A stretch of 64,000 nucleotides of DNA from Acanthopleura granulata (GCA_016165875.1 JABBOT010000002.1:19360120-19424119), one strand, 5' to 3'; positions 40,222-53,178 are shown, counted from the stretch's first letter. Made by a program: numbers and translations. The notes: generated from the letters alone by a model not told the origin.

Positions 40222-43205
40222 AATATATATTTTTACATACGTGAAATATGCGTTCTAAAAAATAGAATCAACGTCATGACATGTGATTGATAGCATCAGA
40301 TGTACAAATCGCATGTGTCATGTGTTTCATGATACATGATGTATACCGGATGGCAAATGTTATGGGTTCATACACTTCAAACAATTGATAGTTTTATCAT
40401 TGGACAGTAACTTGAACTGCCGAATATTTCCCTTTGTACTACGTCTTATATGTTACGCTTCAGTGACCAAGGCTCTTCCGCCTGAAGTCTTCCATATAGC
40501 ACATGAAGCCCAATATATTTTCCGGTGCAAATTTACATGCCAGTATTTCCGTCCCATATAGAAGAGTATCAAGCAAGGGAATTTAAGAATTTGGTGCCTT
40601 TACATTGTAAGAAATATAGCGGTACTTTTGAGGCGAATGTTAATAAAAGCATCTTTTGAATCCATTCTTCCTCAGTTGCCATTGTGCAAGGGCAGAGGTC
40701 ACGGAGTAATGTCAAAGGGACTGTAGAGGTCGACTGACTTCCGCGCTCCCATCCATGGTCACCGTATCATCTAGCCGCTACCTTTCTTTACTATCACCGT
40801 TAACATGCTATTTTGACTCTCAAAGGAACCATTGTTGGGAGACTCGTGTTCTGAATAGGAAGCTAACTTTTACCAGCCTTTCAACAAGCGACATAACGCC
40901 CTTCAAGTCCTTATCAGTTTGCTGTTTTGTAAGGATCTAAGTGTACTCGAGTGTTCCCATGAACATCACGCCATTTTACATGTCAATCTGAGAGTAACCA
41001 TATATCTACCATTGAAATGAGGACATTAGAGCTCTGGAAAAGTGTACGGTAGTGTTCTCACAAAATCTGAAGGCTTGGGACTGGCTTGGAATTGATCATA
41101 TATTGAGACCAATTTATTTCCCACGCATTCCCATATACCACCCTTAACTTTAAAGAGAAGTACACGTGCACCAAAGTGAACTGGAGCCAAACCATTGGTT
41201 CTGGAGACAGCCATTACAAGATATGTTCCTATAAATTTCATAAACCTCAGACATATTTAATGACGTGAGACACAACTTAAATTATTGAAAAATAATAAAT
41301 ATTGCAATAAATTAAAATTAATGAATATTTCAATAAATAAGAATTAAACGTGACTTCAAACTTTGTGATTTTGTTGTTGTAAATGCTAACAAAATCAGTC
41401 ATGATGTCTGCGAAATGTGTTATGCAGTTCTGGGATTTACTTTAAAGAACAAGGAATTGTGTGATGTGATAAAAACAAGAGTAATGCAATTTTGGTCAAT
41501 ATCTGTGTTTTGGAGCACGGAATAAGAAAGGTTTTATGGTGGACTGTACGAGATTACGAGAAACACAGCACCTTGTGTTGTCTTAATGAGTTGTATGTAA
41601 AGGCTCATGGATGACTTTCCAACCCATTTTACATGCAACCAGCATTCACGTGAGAACCTTTGATCCAAACTCACTAAATAGCTCAATTTGTGAGAGGCGT
41701 GCTTTTTTCTCACGGTAGCACATCTATATATAGTAGCCAGAGGTCTCCAGCGCCAGAGGCAAAAAAGAGTAGCCGCATGTTTACAAAAGCTCTTATGACA
41801 TGTTAGCGGCGAGGTCCTGCTCCATCCTCTTCCCAGGCTCCAGATTCGGATGTTCCATTGGTCAAGGTTTTGTACCATTAATCTTGATGGTCCCGAAGAA
41901 AAGAGAGAGTGACTGGTTATTTATGGACAGGGAGAGAATCGGGCCATTTTAAGACCCCGACCCCTCATCTCCTCAGCTTCAATGTCCTATCTGGGCAGTG
42001 TGAATGGTCAAAGAAGGCGGTCCCAGTACTTTACGGTAGTCCACTGTTCGGTCCGCTAAAGGTATTGTCCAGGCACAGCGATTGTGCCTTAAAGACACAC
42101 AATTACAAGGCCTGCATGATAATTTTGGGCTAAAACGAGACTTTGAATCTTGTTCCCTAAAAGTTTGGGGCCAGTTCTCTTTCTAGATATGACCTCTTCA
42201 CCTTATATATATATTGATCGGCCTGGGAATTAACCCTAGGTTTTACTACTGTAAGAGTATAGAAAGGGCGAGCAAAATGTGTCCATTCAGTAGTGAATCA
42301 CTTCCACAATGCTGCATTCACAAACAGAAGGCAATGTCAATAACGATGACCGTGGCTTAAATGGGCACAGCGGGGGAAATATTGGATTTGCAAATGTTAA
42401 AAAGACATAAGTAAATAGAGTCTCAATGGTAGATAAGGCGGTCTTGAGATAAGCCAAGAAAATTATACACGCTTGACAAAATCGAGTTTTCTTCAGAAAA
42501 CCCAACAGTGAGAATTAAAATTATAAAAGAGAGGTATCTAAGCAACACATTTTACAGTGAGAACATGCGGTATAAATGTGGCAACACGAGCCGCGTGGAT
42601 GTGGAGTAGGGGGATACCTTTGAAGTGTTTGCACACAATAACTGGCATTTATTTACTCCTTCAGAGGCACCGACATCCTCCGAGTGTATGTGATCATTCC
42701 ATCATCCCAAAAGGGCACGTCGACCTGAACAGACGCCCCATCTTCACGTGGAGAAATCTTAGAACTTCCCACAACACAAATAACCCTAAAATTACGAGGC
42801 ACAGGCCAAACGGTAACAAAAGTTGACTCAATCTGTTCCAATTTTATTTCTGGATGTTATATGAAAAGCACAGGCGTATTGGATCTAAGAGAGATGCAGC
42901 CCCAGAAGACCTAACGTGAAATGAAAGAGATAATTAACAGACAGACCCTCTAAAGGACTGCCTTATTATAACAGAACTCTTACAATATCAGACAGAGTTA
43001 ATTGTGTGACGGGTTGACCAAGACCAGTAACGTCATAAAAGCCCATCTACAGTACAAATAACGGAATAATAAATTAGAGCACCGAGGTGTCTTGTTTTTG
43101 CAGTGCTATAAAATGATCGTTGAACGTGCCATTTGTAAAAAAAAGTGCATTAAGAGTTATAAGTCTTGTATTTAGTTTACTGTGATTTAAAGTTGCAGTT
43201 TCTAG

Positions 43206-43249
43206 GTTGCAGGATGATGAATGAAAGGTTGTTAACCTTTCAATGCAAC
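43206..43249. other. two-part inverted repeat (hairpin)
   Basis: A perfect 9-bp inner stem (tgaaaggtt 43222-43230 / aacctttca 43234-43242) has a 3-nt loop. It sits within a second matching pair, gttgca (43206-43211) and tgcaac (43244-43249), with an asymmetric bulge of about 10 nt against 1 nt. Function unknown. Confidence 0.6.
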
Positions 43250-44949
43250 GATGATAATTGTTGTCTATTTTTGTTGATGATTAGGAAATGTTTTGTTTTA
43301 AAACATTGAAATATGTGTTGGTTTTAGGAGATTCTTTACTACTAGTAACTAAGGATATGTTTTTAGGCAGTTTTGAATATATCATGGTTGTGGAAAATAA
43401 TATAGAAGATAGGTGAACAGGTGAAGAAGTGTAATATGTATAATTAATTTTTTCAGAGAAACACAAAGACATATAAGGAGGAGCTCAAAGTCAAGGGATG
43501 TTTGGGTTGCGTTATTGCAGCTTTTTGGTGAAGTTTTAATTTCATCTGCTAGCTTAGACACATCAGTTCATGTGTTATCCATAATTCGGTGGTATGCAAG
43601 TATAATACTTACTAAATGCCAGAACCAACTGAGTCTGCCGTATTCACACCCGGTGTCATGGAAAAACCGTCTGCCTCTCGTAAGACATGGCAGGTTTACG
43701 ACAGACGAATTCTACAAGAGACGGCGCGTTACGTAACGCTTTCTTCTTTTGAAAACATTTTCACCCGTCGAAGAAAGCACAAGGTTTGGTCAATTCCTTA
43801 GAGCCGTTAAAAACCGCGGATCATGTTTGCTTCTCCGCCCAGGTTTACTTAGGTTGTGTCATCGGTAGGCCCTACTGAGTGTGGATGTAATTATGTATAA
43901 GCGTCTTACAGCTCTTTCCCCCGCGCTGATTTTCTTTAGGTCTCTGGCCTTAACGGCCTATACAACAAAGGCCCCCCTAATGAGCTAGCTATGGTAAGGC
44001 ACAGTCAGCCTTAGCTGACAAGGTGTGATATTCAGAGGGTGTCTCGCTCCCCTGGGACTAAAGTTAGCAGATGAAATACCTCTAGTGTTTGTCAGAGCCG
44101 ATACAAGATCGTTCGCTAATCTCCTGATCTTTTTTGCAGAAGTGAATTAAAACAAATCGAGCAATGCTCAACGAGGTTGCCTCCATAGGTGACTTTTTCA
44201 CACTTTGTGCCACTTTACAAATGACGAGTCACAAAAACAAATGATTTCCACTATGCCTATTGAACACATTCGAAAACGCAAAATTAGTCCGTAGTATTTT
44301 TATCATTTTTGTTTTGTGCTGAACAAAAACTTAATGGGTAAAATTGAAAAAATATTGAAAATAATTTTAAAAGGAAACAAAAGCTTCAAGTACCTTACAC
44401 AAAAGTATGGACATCATGCATAAAGTCAATTTGTGTCTGACGAACATTTCCCATGAAAATATCTTTTTCATCAAAGTTAAACTTTCTCTCAAAAATAAAA
44501 ATGCTTTTGTTCATTGGACCATGTATTTCTTTGTGTATCAGATAAAGGAAACACTAACATCAGAGGAGGACATGCAATCCTGCATTTTAATGAAAAGTCC
44601 ATCCATTGATTGTTCTTTTCCAACAAAGGTATATTGTTATGGAATATGGAACGAAATCTGGGTTGTTTTCAGTAAATTTTCTCTCCATCAGAAGTGCCAT
44701 TTATATTTTAACATTGTCGTATAGAACGTCGTAAAAGTTAATGCTGCGATAGACAAAAGTGGGTATGAAATGCGCCGAGCTGTATATAGACATAAGTGCA
44801 GTTCTAGATATTGATATCATCGAAACACTAGACTTCTTTAGAACTAAACTGATCGAATTCCAAACATTATGATCAAAGCATTTACTTTTTCTACATACAG
44901 TGATAAGTCTTTGAACTGATTAAACCAAAGACGCGAAACCTCAATATAT

Positions 44950-45365
44950 TAGCATGCATGCATGTATGTATGTACGTGCATGTACGTGCAGTTATACATA
45001 AATATATAAAGAGAGAATAGAGAACGTCATAATGAAATGTTAAGCCTCTCAACATGTATTTATAAGTATATAGCAGTATACAAAGAATTTAATGAATCAA
45101 TGGCAGTCTCGAAATCAATAATCATGTATATGACAGTACATTACAGTACTACATAGAACTGCTTAAATCATATGCGATATCTAGACATTAACAGGTATAT
45201 AAGTATGGCAGTATATATATATAGTAGTAATATAGAACTCATATAATATTGTAACATGAATGTATAAGTATAAATAGCGGTAAGACCTAGAATTGTTTCA
45301 ATCAAATGTGAGGTCCTAATATTAGCATGCACGTATAAGTATAAAATATGAAATGAAACAAGCAG
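44950..45365. repeat. degenerate AT-rich minisatellite, ~68 bp unit, about 6 copies
   Basis: A phrase like 'acatgtataagtatatagca' followed by 'gtata' recurs near 45052, 45122, 45191, 45253 and 45325. A leading copy near 44955 has its start expanded into a (gcat/gtat)n run. Spacing is 62-72 bp. Several units also share 'agaactg.ttaaatca'. Very AT-rich and diverged. The one open frame inside it (minus, 80 codons) reflects base composition. Confidence 0.75.
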
Positions 45366-45369
45366 AAAA

Positions 45370-48300
45370 CCTGTTAATATCGATGAAAACCCAATTAGAA
45401 ATATGGGCACTGATAAATATTTACATGTGCCAACTTATCACATGATTTGCAATCAATCAAAAATTAATGTTATTTACCACCGAAATATTTGAGCTGATGT
45501 AGTTATCATTCTATTTTCATTGCAGAGAACAAGTCCTTATTTGATAATTTTTACTAATTTTTGCCTCGGATGCGTCATATTTGGATGAATGGTTCGATAT
45601 TATATCAATTAAAGCTGGACAAAGTAAGTAGGCTTAACATACAAGGGTATGTATGTTGCTCATTAAAATCCAGACAGTTTAGTTTCCAAATGTAATCTTC
45701 GCGTTTATAGACGAAGGTCGACATCTACACATATATATATATCTATAAATACATATTTAAATTACAATATATCTTTGTCAGGGCCATCTTAATTGAAGCT
45801 TACATATACTATATATATACACCGTTTCCAGATATATAGATATAGCTGTGGTTTGATCTTTCAAATATATAACAAAAAGCCATGTATATGACTATAAAAG
45901 ATATATATAGATATATCGGTACTTTACTCTGTGCAGTATATGAGCATGTAATGACACACAATAATATTTTAAAAATTCCTAACTGAGCTAATCACTGTGA
46001 TGCGATGACACCATACCTCTTTGAAGTCTCAGTGAAAAATGAAGTACTTAATTTTTGACGGGTGTTATCAGTAAGTGTATTTCCTTCATTTTAACCTTAA
46101 AATATTCGAGGGTCTGTGAAGGTGACATGAGAGGGATGGATTCTCCTCTCTTCATCAACAGATTACAGAAGGGCATAGATACAGTTGAAGGTTATCTGGG
46201 AGCCCTATCCCAACATCTTCGGATAAATCAGGGAAAAAACTATGTAACGTTAATTAAGAGGAACAGATAATCGCACAAGAGAGCAAGCCTACCAGTCAAT
46301 GTGTGGACTCAAGCGATTATAATCCTGCCATTAATTAGTAAAAACTACGCTTGATAGTTAATTAAAGTTTTGACAATGCACTGCCTTTCTCTGCCATTTC
46401 CCTGGACTTTCTATTCAGTACTTATTTCCGAAAAAAGCTAAAAAAAAAAAAAGAGGCTTAAATCTCTTTAGCAGGTATCCTGCTGTGAGACCGAATCAAG
46501 AGGCTCGCAGTAATTGCTGCTATATGGACAGTATATGCCCTGAGACGTCTACTGAAAAAACATCCTCATTGAACGATATAGCAATGAGATTATCGGATCA
46601 AAGCTGAGAGATTAAGACAAGAGTGTTTGAAAGAGGCGGAGAAGACGTGAGATTAATGACTAAGAAAACCTTCCCCATAAGTGTTATGTCGAGGTCTGAT
46701 TGGGAATTGCAATCGGATAATGAAAAAGACTTTTTAAAATATGATTAAATAAAGAGTTTTCTGGGTGGGTTTTTTTTTTTTAGAATTCAACTGTACATGA
46801 GTAACCACCCACCAACGTATACTAACTAGCTATATTTGTGTGAAAGCTGATTAGAAAATAAACAAGCGGTAGTATTGAGATGTGAATGTTCCTTCATCTT
46901 GAAAGTTGATCACGGTTTTTATGCTTGTCCTTGGAAATGTCCGCAGAAGAACAGCATTGACGTTAAAAATGGTCAGTCATCCGGGAACAATAGGAATTCA
47001 AGTTGTAGGGATGGCTAACAATTGAATTTCTTCACAGTGTTGAAGTTTTAAAGTGAAAACGCGGTGTAATCCTTTAATCCAGATTTTATTTAGATTAATG
47101 AGGTTTTTCTGGCTTTTATCGACGGAGCTGGGGTGATTAATGGAGGACTGTTTGTTTGATGGATGGGAGTTGACGACTCTACCCCACGGGAAAACGTCTC
47201 TGTGTGAGCTCGCATGCTACTCCGCGTAAATTAGCTAGCTGTACGGTGGCTGGAACTGGGTGTGCCTTACCCGTGAGGGTCGGGATACGGCTAGGTGTAG
47301 GTTTCTATGTGGGACACATCTAGAGTTGAGGGGCAGGGAAGGATGGCGAGAAGAGGGTGTGTTACCCGGGTTACGGCTGGCTCGCCCTCGACCTGCCTGG
47401 TACATCACGATCTGGGGACCCCTTGATCACCCCCAACAGATGGCCCATAATTAGTGACGACCAGAAGAGCTTTGAGATGACACTCAAGACACCAGAGATA
47501 GCCGTGCCCTTACCCACCATTCCTATACACGACACTGTTTCCGCACGAAGCATATAACAAAAATAATCAATCATGGAAGCGACACAAAAGCTTCCAGTTG
47601 CTGTGTTCTAAATATGCGACTTCCACAAATGACGCACGTGTCAACAACAGGGAGCAGTTGACACACAGGCGTGCAGGTAGTAAACTGTCCAATCTCCCCC
47701 CCCCCCTTACAAAACTTTCTGCATCACTGTCGTAGGGATGGAACATCTTTTTAAGACACACAATGTAATGCCCACAATGTCCAGAGCTGTGCATACCAAT
47801 ACTATACAATGCAGTTACCGCAAGATATGCTGGTGGACAGGTCGTAAATTCCCTCACTCACTACAAATGTGCCAGCATCTTTTCTTTGTGTCTTTTCTTC
47901 AACTCAGTCACAGCTAATGATAAGTGTTGTCGAAAATCACCGGGAAACTAGAGATGCAGATACGGGTGGGGAATGGGATTTCAGATTTCTCTCCCGCTCT
48001 TCGGAGTCTTTGTCCCTCCGGGGTCTGTCCGACGGAGCATCGGGTTATTGTTAGATCGGCGTGTGCGATGGGTAGGTCTCTGTCAGTTTAATTAGCACGG
48101 GGCTCCGAGTTTTGAAAAACTGTCACAAGTGTCAACGTACAACTTCCGAAAAGCACGTCCTAAATTTACCCAAGGTATTATGAAGCTGACATGGATTGTG
48201 CGCGAGTGAATTTATAGAGCAAGGCTATGAAATTCAGCACTGGATCGACAGATACACTAGTTCCATGTGGTCCACATTGTGTACACCGAGCACTGCACGC

Positions 48301-48570
48301 GTAACACTTGCTGGCCAAATTTCCTGTGCTACAAATGTTCTATTGCAGCATATATGCATGCCTGTTCATTTTATAGATACATATATAACACCAGTCTGCA
48401 ATCAACAATTAAAATTATCACTATCTGTATCTCCACCCCCACCCCCCCGTTTGTGCAAAGGAAGAATGTTATTTTCCATCATAGAAATTTTTTTTATAAC
48501 AAACAGGTAAAAATACAATTCATTAAATTTGATAAATACACGTACGAACAGCCCTGTATATGATTGGTAC
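45370..48570. other. unannotated stretch, no gene seen
   Basis: AT-rich with TA-rich patches at 45.72-45.93 kb, then G+C-richer sequence at 47.1-48.1 kb. Short overlapping open frames occur there on both strands, none recognisable. No shared repeat found. Confidence 0.4.
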
Positions 48571-48572
48571 AG

Positions 48573-48705
48573 GTAAGTACAGGCACACTGTAAGTTACAA
48601 GAGCTGGCACACTCTAAGTAAAAATGTTGGCACACTCTTATCAAAAAATGTTGACACACTATAAGCAAACATTGTTGGCATTCTATATAAGTTAAAAAAA
48701 ATATT
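48573..48705. repeat. minisatellite, 23-24 bp unit, 5-6 copies
   Basis: Units start near 48573, 48591, 48615, 48638, 48662 and 48686. Each reads 'taagtaaaaatgttggcaca' then 'ctc'. The first and last are partial. Middle units differ at a few positions. It lies about 4 kb upstream of the achaete-scute gene. Non-coding. Confidence 0.88.
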
Positions 48706-48709
48706 GCCA

Positions 48710-51700
48710 AATTAAAATGAGTGAAAACAAAAAGCACAGGTAAAAAACCCACTAAACATCACATCTGATTGAAGCATAGACTTCTCTATGTGGAGCTAAT
48801 ATGGCTAACATCGACAGCAACAAGTGAGAAATCCACATCACGATATTCTAATATAAGCAACACTCCAAACCTGTCAGTCAGCACCTGTGGTAATTGTTTT
48901 GCTGGTGGCAAAATATTTTATTTCTCTTCACGTTGTAACGGTACCTTTTCCTCTTTGTTTTCTATTGCTTCCACTTTCTCCTGACTGATTTAAGTAACGG
49001 TTTGGGGAGTTGACAGACAAACACGTCAACAAGTATTGAGTGAGCAATATGACGTACAGAGGTGCTAACCAGCAGCCCTCTGTAGGTATCTGGCTAACAG
49101 TTCATCAAGGCCTGTGACGCTCGCCGAGGCTCAGCTCTAGATTAACAACTATACAACAACAATAAAAAAAAGTCCCGAAAACTATATGATATCATTTTAA
49201 AATCGAGATTTTTATTTTAAAGAAAGCAAGGAGGTGTGTTCAAAACCTTCAAAAAAGTCTGTGGCTAAAAGTGGTCACGATTGCTGCTCAAATAAGCACG
49301 GGTAATATCCAAGTGTCAGGGTAGACTTACAAAGAACACCATGAAAAAACTCCCGTCTCATAAATGACATCATCCGTTTTAATTTTGTTGTCAAATTATT
49401 TTTATTTCAATAAATAATTTCTGTGAATTCAATACTTCATTATACCTTATAGTTTCTTTATTTTATTTTTATTTCTGTTTGATTTTTTTAAACAATTCGT
49501 TCTAGTGTATTACAGCATTACATTGCTGTTATAATACGAAGCTGTTTTCATACTTTCGTAATATATATTTTCTTACATAGTTAGCATTAATATAATTTAT
49601 AATGTATAAAATGAACACTGCTCAAAAGGTTATATATGGTGGGTAATTACATTGAAGTACGGTGATGTTGTTTTAGTTTTAGAAATGGATTTAAGGATTT
49701 TTTTCCCCTGTTACAAATTGTTCACATGTACAGAGGGGCCGGCTGAGTATACACGCCACAGTGGGTGCCTCTTGAATAATCCTGCTCCTTCAGGGACAAC
49801 GAGCTAAGCAAACAAAGGTCTACCCAAGACAGGTTCTGATAAGCTGCTCAGGTTATCGGTTAACTGCGACAGGTAGAAATATGACCTTAACCACCGGCCT
49901 TTGTCTTGGACGTAATTTAACCTGTTTAATATACTTAGGGAAGGTCAAACATTTTTGAAAAATTCAACACAACATCCCTGTATACCTTGCAATTTTCCCG
50001 GACCTAATAAGCCGTCTTCCTTTAACCAGTACAAAAGGTAACTTGTGGAGCTTCAATGGAATCTCTATTGCTGGACATTCCTTCGACGTGCGAGACGTTG
50101 GAATTGCCAGGCAAATTAGTTATTCATAATATGCACTCTTGAAAATCAATTTTGTTATGAAAGCTGGTTTAGTTAGAAATTAATGCGAGTCGGTGCGCCC
50201 GGGCAGTGTTCACGTGCTCGACACGTTTGATTATTGATTTGAACATCGCCAAAAGCCCAACATGCCTAGCAACACTTAAATAGGTCAAATAATGCTTAAC
50301 ACCAAAGTAACCCAAGAAAACCCGCTAAATTTTCAGGCAAAATTAAGTGTAAATTTTCCATTGGACCTGCTTAAAATTATCAGAACGGGATAATATGATG
50401 GAGTAGTGCAGAAAATGGCGGTTGGGTGTGAGTGGGGGGGGGGGGAAATAGCGTGAATAAAGGGACAATTTGTGGCTTTTTAACCATGGCCTCGCCTGAA
50501 TGATTTTACCCCTGGGGGCGAGTGTCTGGGCCATGGAAGGGGCGTCAGTATGGGGATGGGGGGGGAGGCATAGGACCTCTTCTCTTTGGGGCAGACAAAG
50601 GGAAATGGGGCACCATTGTACCTGCATCAGCCTTACTCACTGGGGCAAACACAGCCCGTCCCCCTGTGGAACTCATCCAACTCGAGATTCGCCCGATACC
50701 CATGCACCCAGATGCTATGGCTATCACCTTCCTTTAAAAGTCGACACAATCAGAACAGCTTTCGTTAATTTTTGTCAACTATATTTGAAAACTAAACTCA
50801 ACGAGATTCTTCTCGACATGGTTTCAGAGCGCGCACTTCGATGTCATTTCAATACTCGTGTGGATATCCTGCAGTTTATTTGTTGATGTTCTTTCCACGA
50901 TACCTGGTTGAGCAGTATACGGCTCTAAAACCGGATCTGAGACGATCGCGTGGTGTGGGGACGCGTCTGGTGTGTTCCGCACAAGCTGCCTTATCAGCTC
51001 GTCCGTTATATATGTATGTATACACCCTGGTCTGATCCTTTAACCGCTTTTCATAAAGGATCCACGCGACTCGACCCTTAAAAGGGGAAAATCGAGGAGA
51101 ATATTTGCTAAATATTCAAAAGTTTCGTATCGACAAAATGGGTCAGACATGTTCTTTATCCCAGGCACAGACCGTACCTCGACGACCCTTCCCCAGTATT
51201 TAGCATTTACCATACCTACGCCTATTGCCACTCGACCCAAGTACCACAGTGTGTTTTGTCTCCGCGGTTTTACCTACATTTAAATAAATAGCAAAACTTA
51301 ACTTATTTCATTATGATTTTCGACGTACTTGAATCACTTCTACAGTGGTGTACACAGTAAATACGCGACGACCCACATTTTGCCGTGCATCTATAGAGTT
51401 GGCCCCCTTTTGGGCACTGTGCAAACTTCGCAAACACACATCAAGCTTAACTTTGATCTGTACTCACTCGATCGGCACACGCCTCAGCCAATTCACATCG
51501 ACAAATCTGTCATCCACTGTGCGACAACCCTCACAAAATATCAACCCCACAAAACATGCAAAAGTTAAGCTAACAACATGTAGAGTATATAGCTAATTCC
51601 TATTACACAGGATTTGATATTGATTTCCTGTTATCATGCCATTATAATATAACGCACTCATCTAAACAGCGTTACACTGAGTGAAAGAACGAAGTTATGT

Positions 51701-52180
51701 GAGAACAATGCAGCTCTTTTTCCTACCATTCATTGCCAGGATGTTCAGCAGATAGACGCCGTGAAGGGAGAAAGTTACTGAGTTGAAACATACACATTTC
51801 GAGAGATGTGCTCTATAGATACAACAACGTGAACAAGAAAAGCCTATGTGGCTGAATACATAAGATATCATGAAGTCAGTACAACAGAAGTAGTATTTTG
51901 TACATGGAACGACTACATACATGCTGTAAGAGTTCGTGAAATGATAGATGTACAGCGATGGTTATGTAACTCCAACACACCACACAACCACGTGTATCTT
52001 TTCAGTTCGCAATTTATATAAAATGTCTGAATTTATTGAAAAGCTGATTCGAACTTCAAATATAACGGCCATGGGCGATGGTAAGTCCTTGCTGAATACC
52101 CTTTGTTAAAGGTGGGCTAAATTTGTCCAACGCTCTATACGACCGGGGTTGCTCATAACTATTGCTATCAACCATTTTTT
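48710..52180. other. upstream flank of the achaete-scute gene
   Basis: No second gene recognised. G-rich patches lie at 50430-50441 (12 G) and 50528-50565 (several G runs with 8-9-nt loops, a weak quadruplex candidate). A CACGTG E-box lies at 51989-51994. The 50.3-50.9 kb patch has mutually overlapping open frames on both strands, the longest 128 codons, without recognisable domains. Confidence 0.4.
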
Positions 52181-52191
52181 CACATTAAAGG

Positions 52192-52393
52192 CCAATAATT
52201 TTTTTTATTTTAACACAGTCCTTCCTCCGAATAGGTGAATCTGGGATAATTAAAGTGGTGGCCCCCTACAGGCACACCCGTTTGTTTGTTTAGTGAGCCA
52301 AGGCACGCGCGGGTCGCGCGCATCTTCCGCTTGATTGACGGCTGTCATTCTATGGCTGGCTGCTGTGAGGGCGGGGCTTAGTGGATTTATATA
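52192..52393 (+). promoter_or_regulatory. ASCL1: achaete-scute core promoter
   Basis: Ordered promoter-like elements lie ahead of the coding region: CCAAT at 52192-52196, the Hes-type box at 52302-52311, a GC box GGGCGGGGC at 52369-52377 and a TATA-like TTTATATA at 52386-52393. The usual 25-30 nt offset places transcription start near 52411-52420 and gives a leader of about 190 nt. A tiny six-codon upstream frame (52417-52437) lies right at that start and may or may not be transcribed. No other ATG precedes 52606. The start site itself is inferred. Confidence 0.6.
52302..52311 (+). promoter_or_regulatory. Hairy/Hes class-C-like site
   Basis: GGCACGCGCG fits the class C preference (core CACGCG, extended GGCACGCG) of Hairy/E(spl)/Hes repressors. 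It lies 75 bp upstream of the TATA-like box. Hairy represses Drosophila achaete and HES1 represses mammalian ASCL1 through boxes of this type, so the position is suggestive. Binding is not shown. Confidence 0.45.
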
Positions 52394-52461
52394 CCCCTCG
52401 ACAGCGTTCACCAGGTATGACAAGTCGTCTGCGTTGACAACGAAAGGCACGGTAGCTGGAT

Positions 52462-52470
52462 CGTGAGAAC
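52462..52470 (+). promoter_or_regulatory. Su(H)/RBPJ-type site
   Basis: CGTGAGAAC matches every position of the YGTGRGAAM consensus for the Notch effector Su(H). It lies in the predicted 5' leader about 45-50 nt after the inferred start. A weaker opposite-strand match (GGTGAGAA) lies at 52537-52544. A single nine-base match can occur by chance. Confidence 0.35.
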
Positions 52471-52605
52471 TGGATCTTAGCCAAAACAGTCTAGCGCGTT
52501 CTACACACGCAAGCACACGACCGCCACACGTCGAACTTCTCACCGGCCAGGTTAACGATTTCACTTTCCCGGACTTTCTTGTGAGACCAAGGGCCAAATT
52601 CTACC

Positions 52606-53178
52606 ATGTCTTCTTCTATCAACCTGTTACCTGTTGGTGCTGTGCATGGGATTCCTATTTCCACGTCTGCCAAAATCACGAATTCTTGCATCGTCACAGT
52701 GAAGCCGATGACAGTGGCTCAGCAGGTTCAATCGTCGCGGGGTGTAAAGCGATCCTTGTCTGACTCCGACGATGAGCCAGAAATCCTGCGCTGTAAAAGG
52801 AGAATCGACTTCAGCAAATATGGTTATAATTTACCCAAAGCTCAGCCACAAGCAGTAGCCAGAAGGAACGAGAGGGAAAGAAACCGCGTGAAGCAGGTGA
52901 ATTTAGGCTTCGCCACCCTTCGAGAACACGTTCCATCGGGCAACAAGTCCAAGAAAATGAGCAAAGTGGACACGCTGAAGTCAGCAGTGGATTACATCAA
53001 GTATTTGACGCAACTGCTGGACGAACACGATGCGGTGGCAGCCGCCTTCGATTCAGGACTCTCCCCGTCGGGCTCTGAGGTTCTCTCCCCAACACCGAGC
53101 TTTACGTCTGAATCCTCGTGCGAACACCTGAGTGCCGAGGAAGAGGAGTTGTTAGACTTTGCCAACTGGTTCCACTGA
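52606..53178 (+). CDS. ASCL1: achaete-scute family bHLH transcription factor (ASCL1-like)
   Basis: 190-residue proneural transcription factor. Family members pair with E proteins (Daughterless/TCF3/4/12) and activate E-box targets in neural precursors. Residues 85-99 form the basic region, with the E91-R92-N93-R94 E-box-contact motif. Helix 1 (about 98-110, ending [10 protein letters not shown]), a short loop (111-120) and helix 2 (121-141, [20 protein letters not shown]) follow. A Ser-rich segment (150-175) leads to the acidic C-terminal motif [12 protein letters not shown] typical of ASCL1-type (class A) proteins, with one extra His. An upstream 'LRCKRRIDF' block (61-69) also resembles the ASCL1 pre-bHLH segment. 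The ATG at 52606 has A at -3 and is the first in frame. Coding is intronless. The assignment is firm to family and good to class A; one-to-one orthology was not tested. Confidence 0.97.
   Translation: MSSSINLLPVGAVHGIPISTSAKITNSCIVTVKPMTVAQQVQSSRGVKRSLSDSDDEPEILRCKRRIDFSKYGYNLPKAQPQAVARRNERERNRVKQVNLGFATLREHVPSGNKSKKMSKVDTLKSAVDYIKYLTQLLDEHDAVAAAFDSGLSPSGSEVLSPTPSFTSESSCEHLSAEEEELLDFANWFH

Larger units (their letters stand above)
37140..44949. other. unannotated stretch with a SINE fragment and homopolymers
   Basis: No gene recognised in 7.8 kb. It contains a run of 23 T (39307-39329), a short (TA)n near 39161-39178, the SINE fragment at 40.15 kb and an inverted repeat at 43206-43249. A G+C-richer patch lies at 43.80-44.10 kb. 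Confidence 0.45.

Noticed and set aside
50343..50886. Overlapping open frames on both strands, up to 128 codons
   Set aside because: G/C-rich local composition depletes stops on both strands. The proteins are low complexity and share no domain.
52250..52597. 115-codon minus-strand open frame across the achaete-scute promoter
   Set aside because: It covers the promoter and leader of the opposite-strand gene and is explained by CpG-rich composition.
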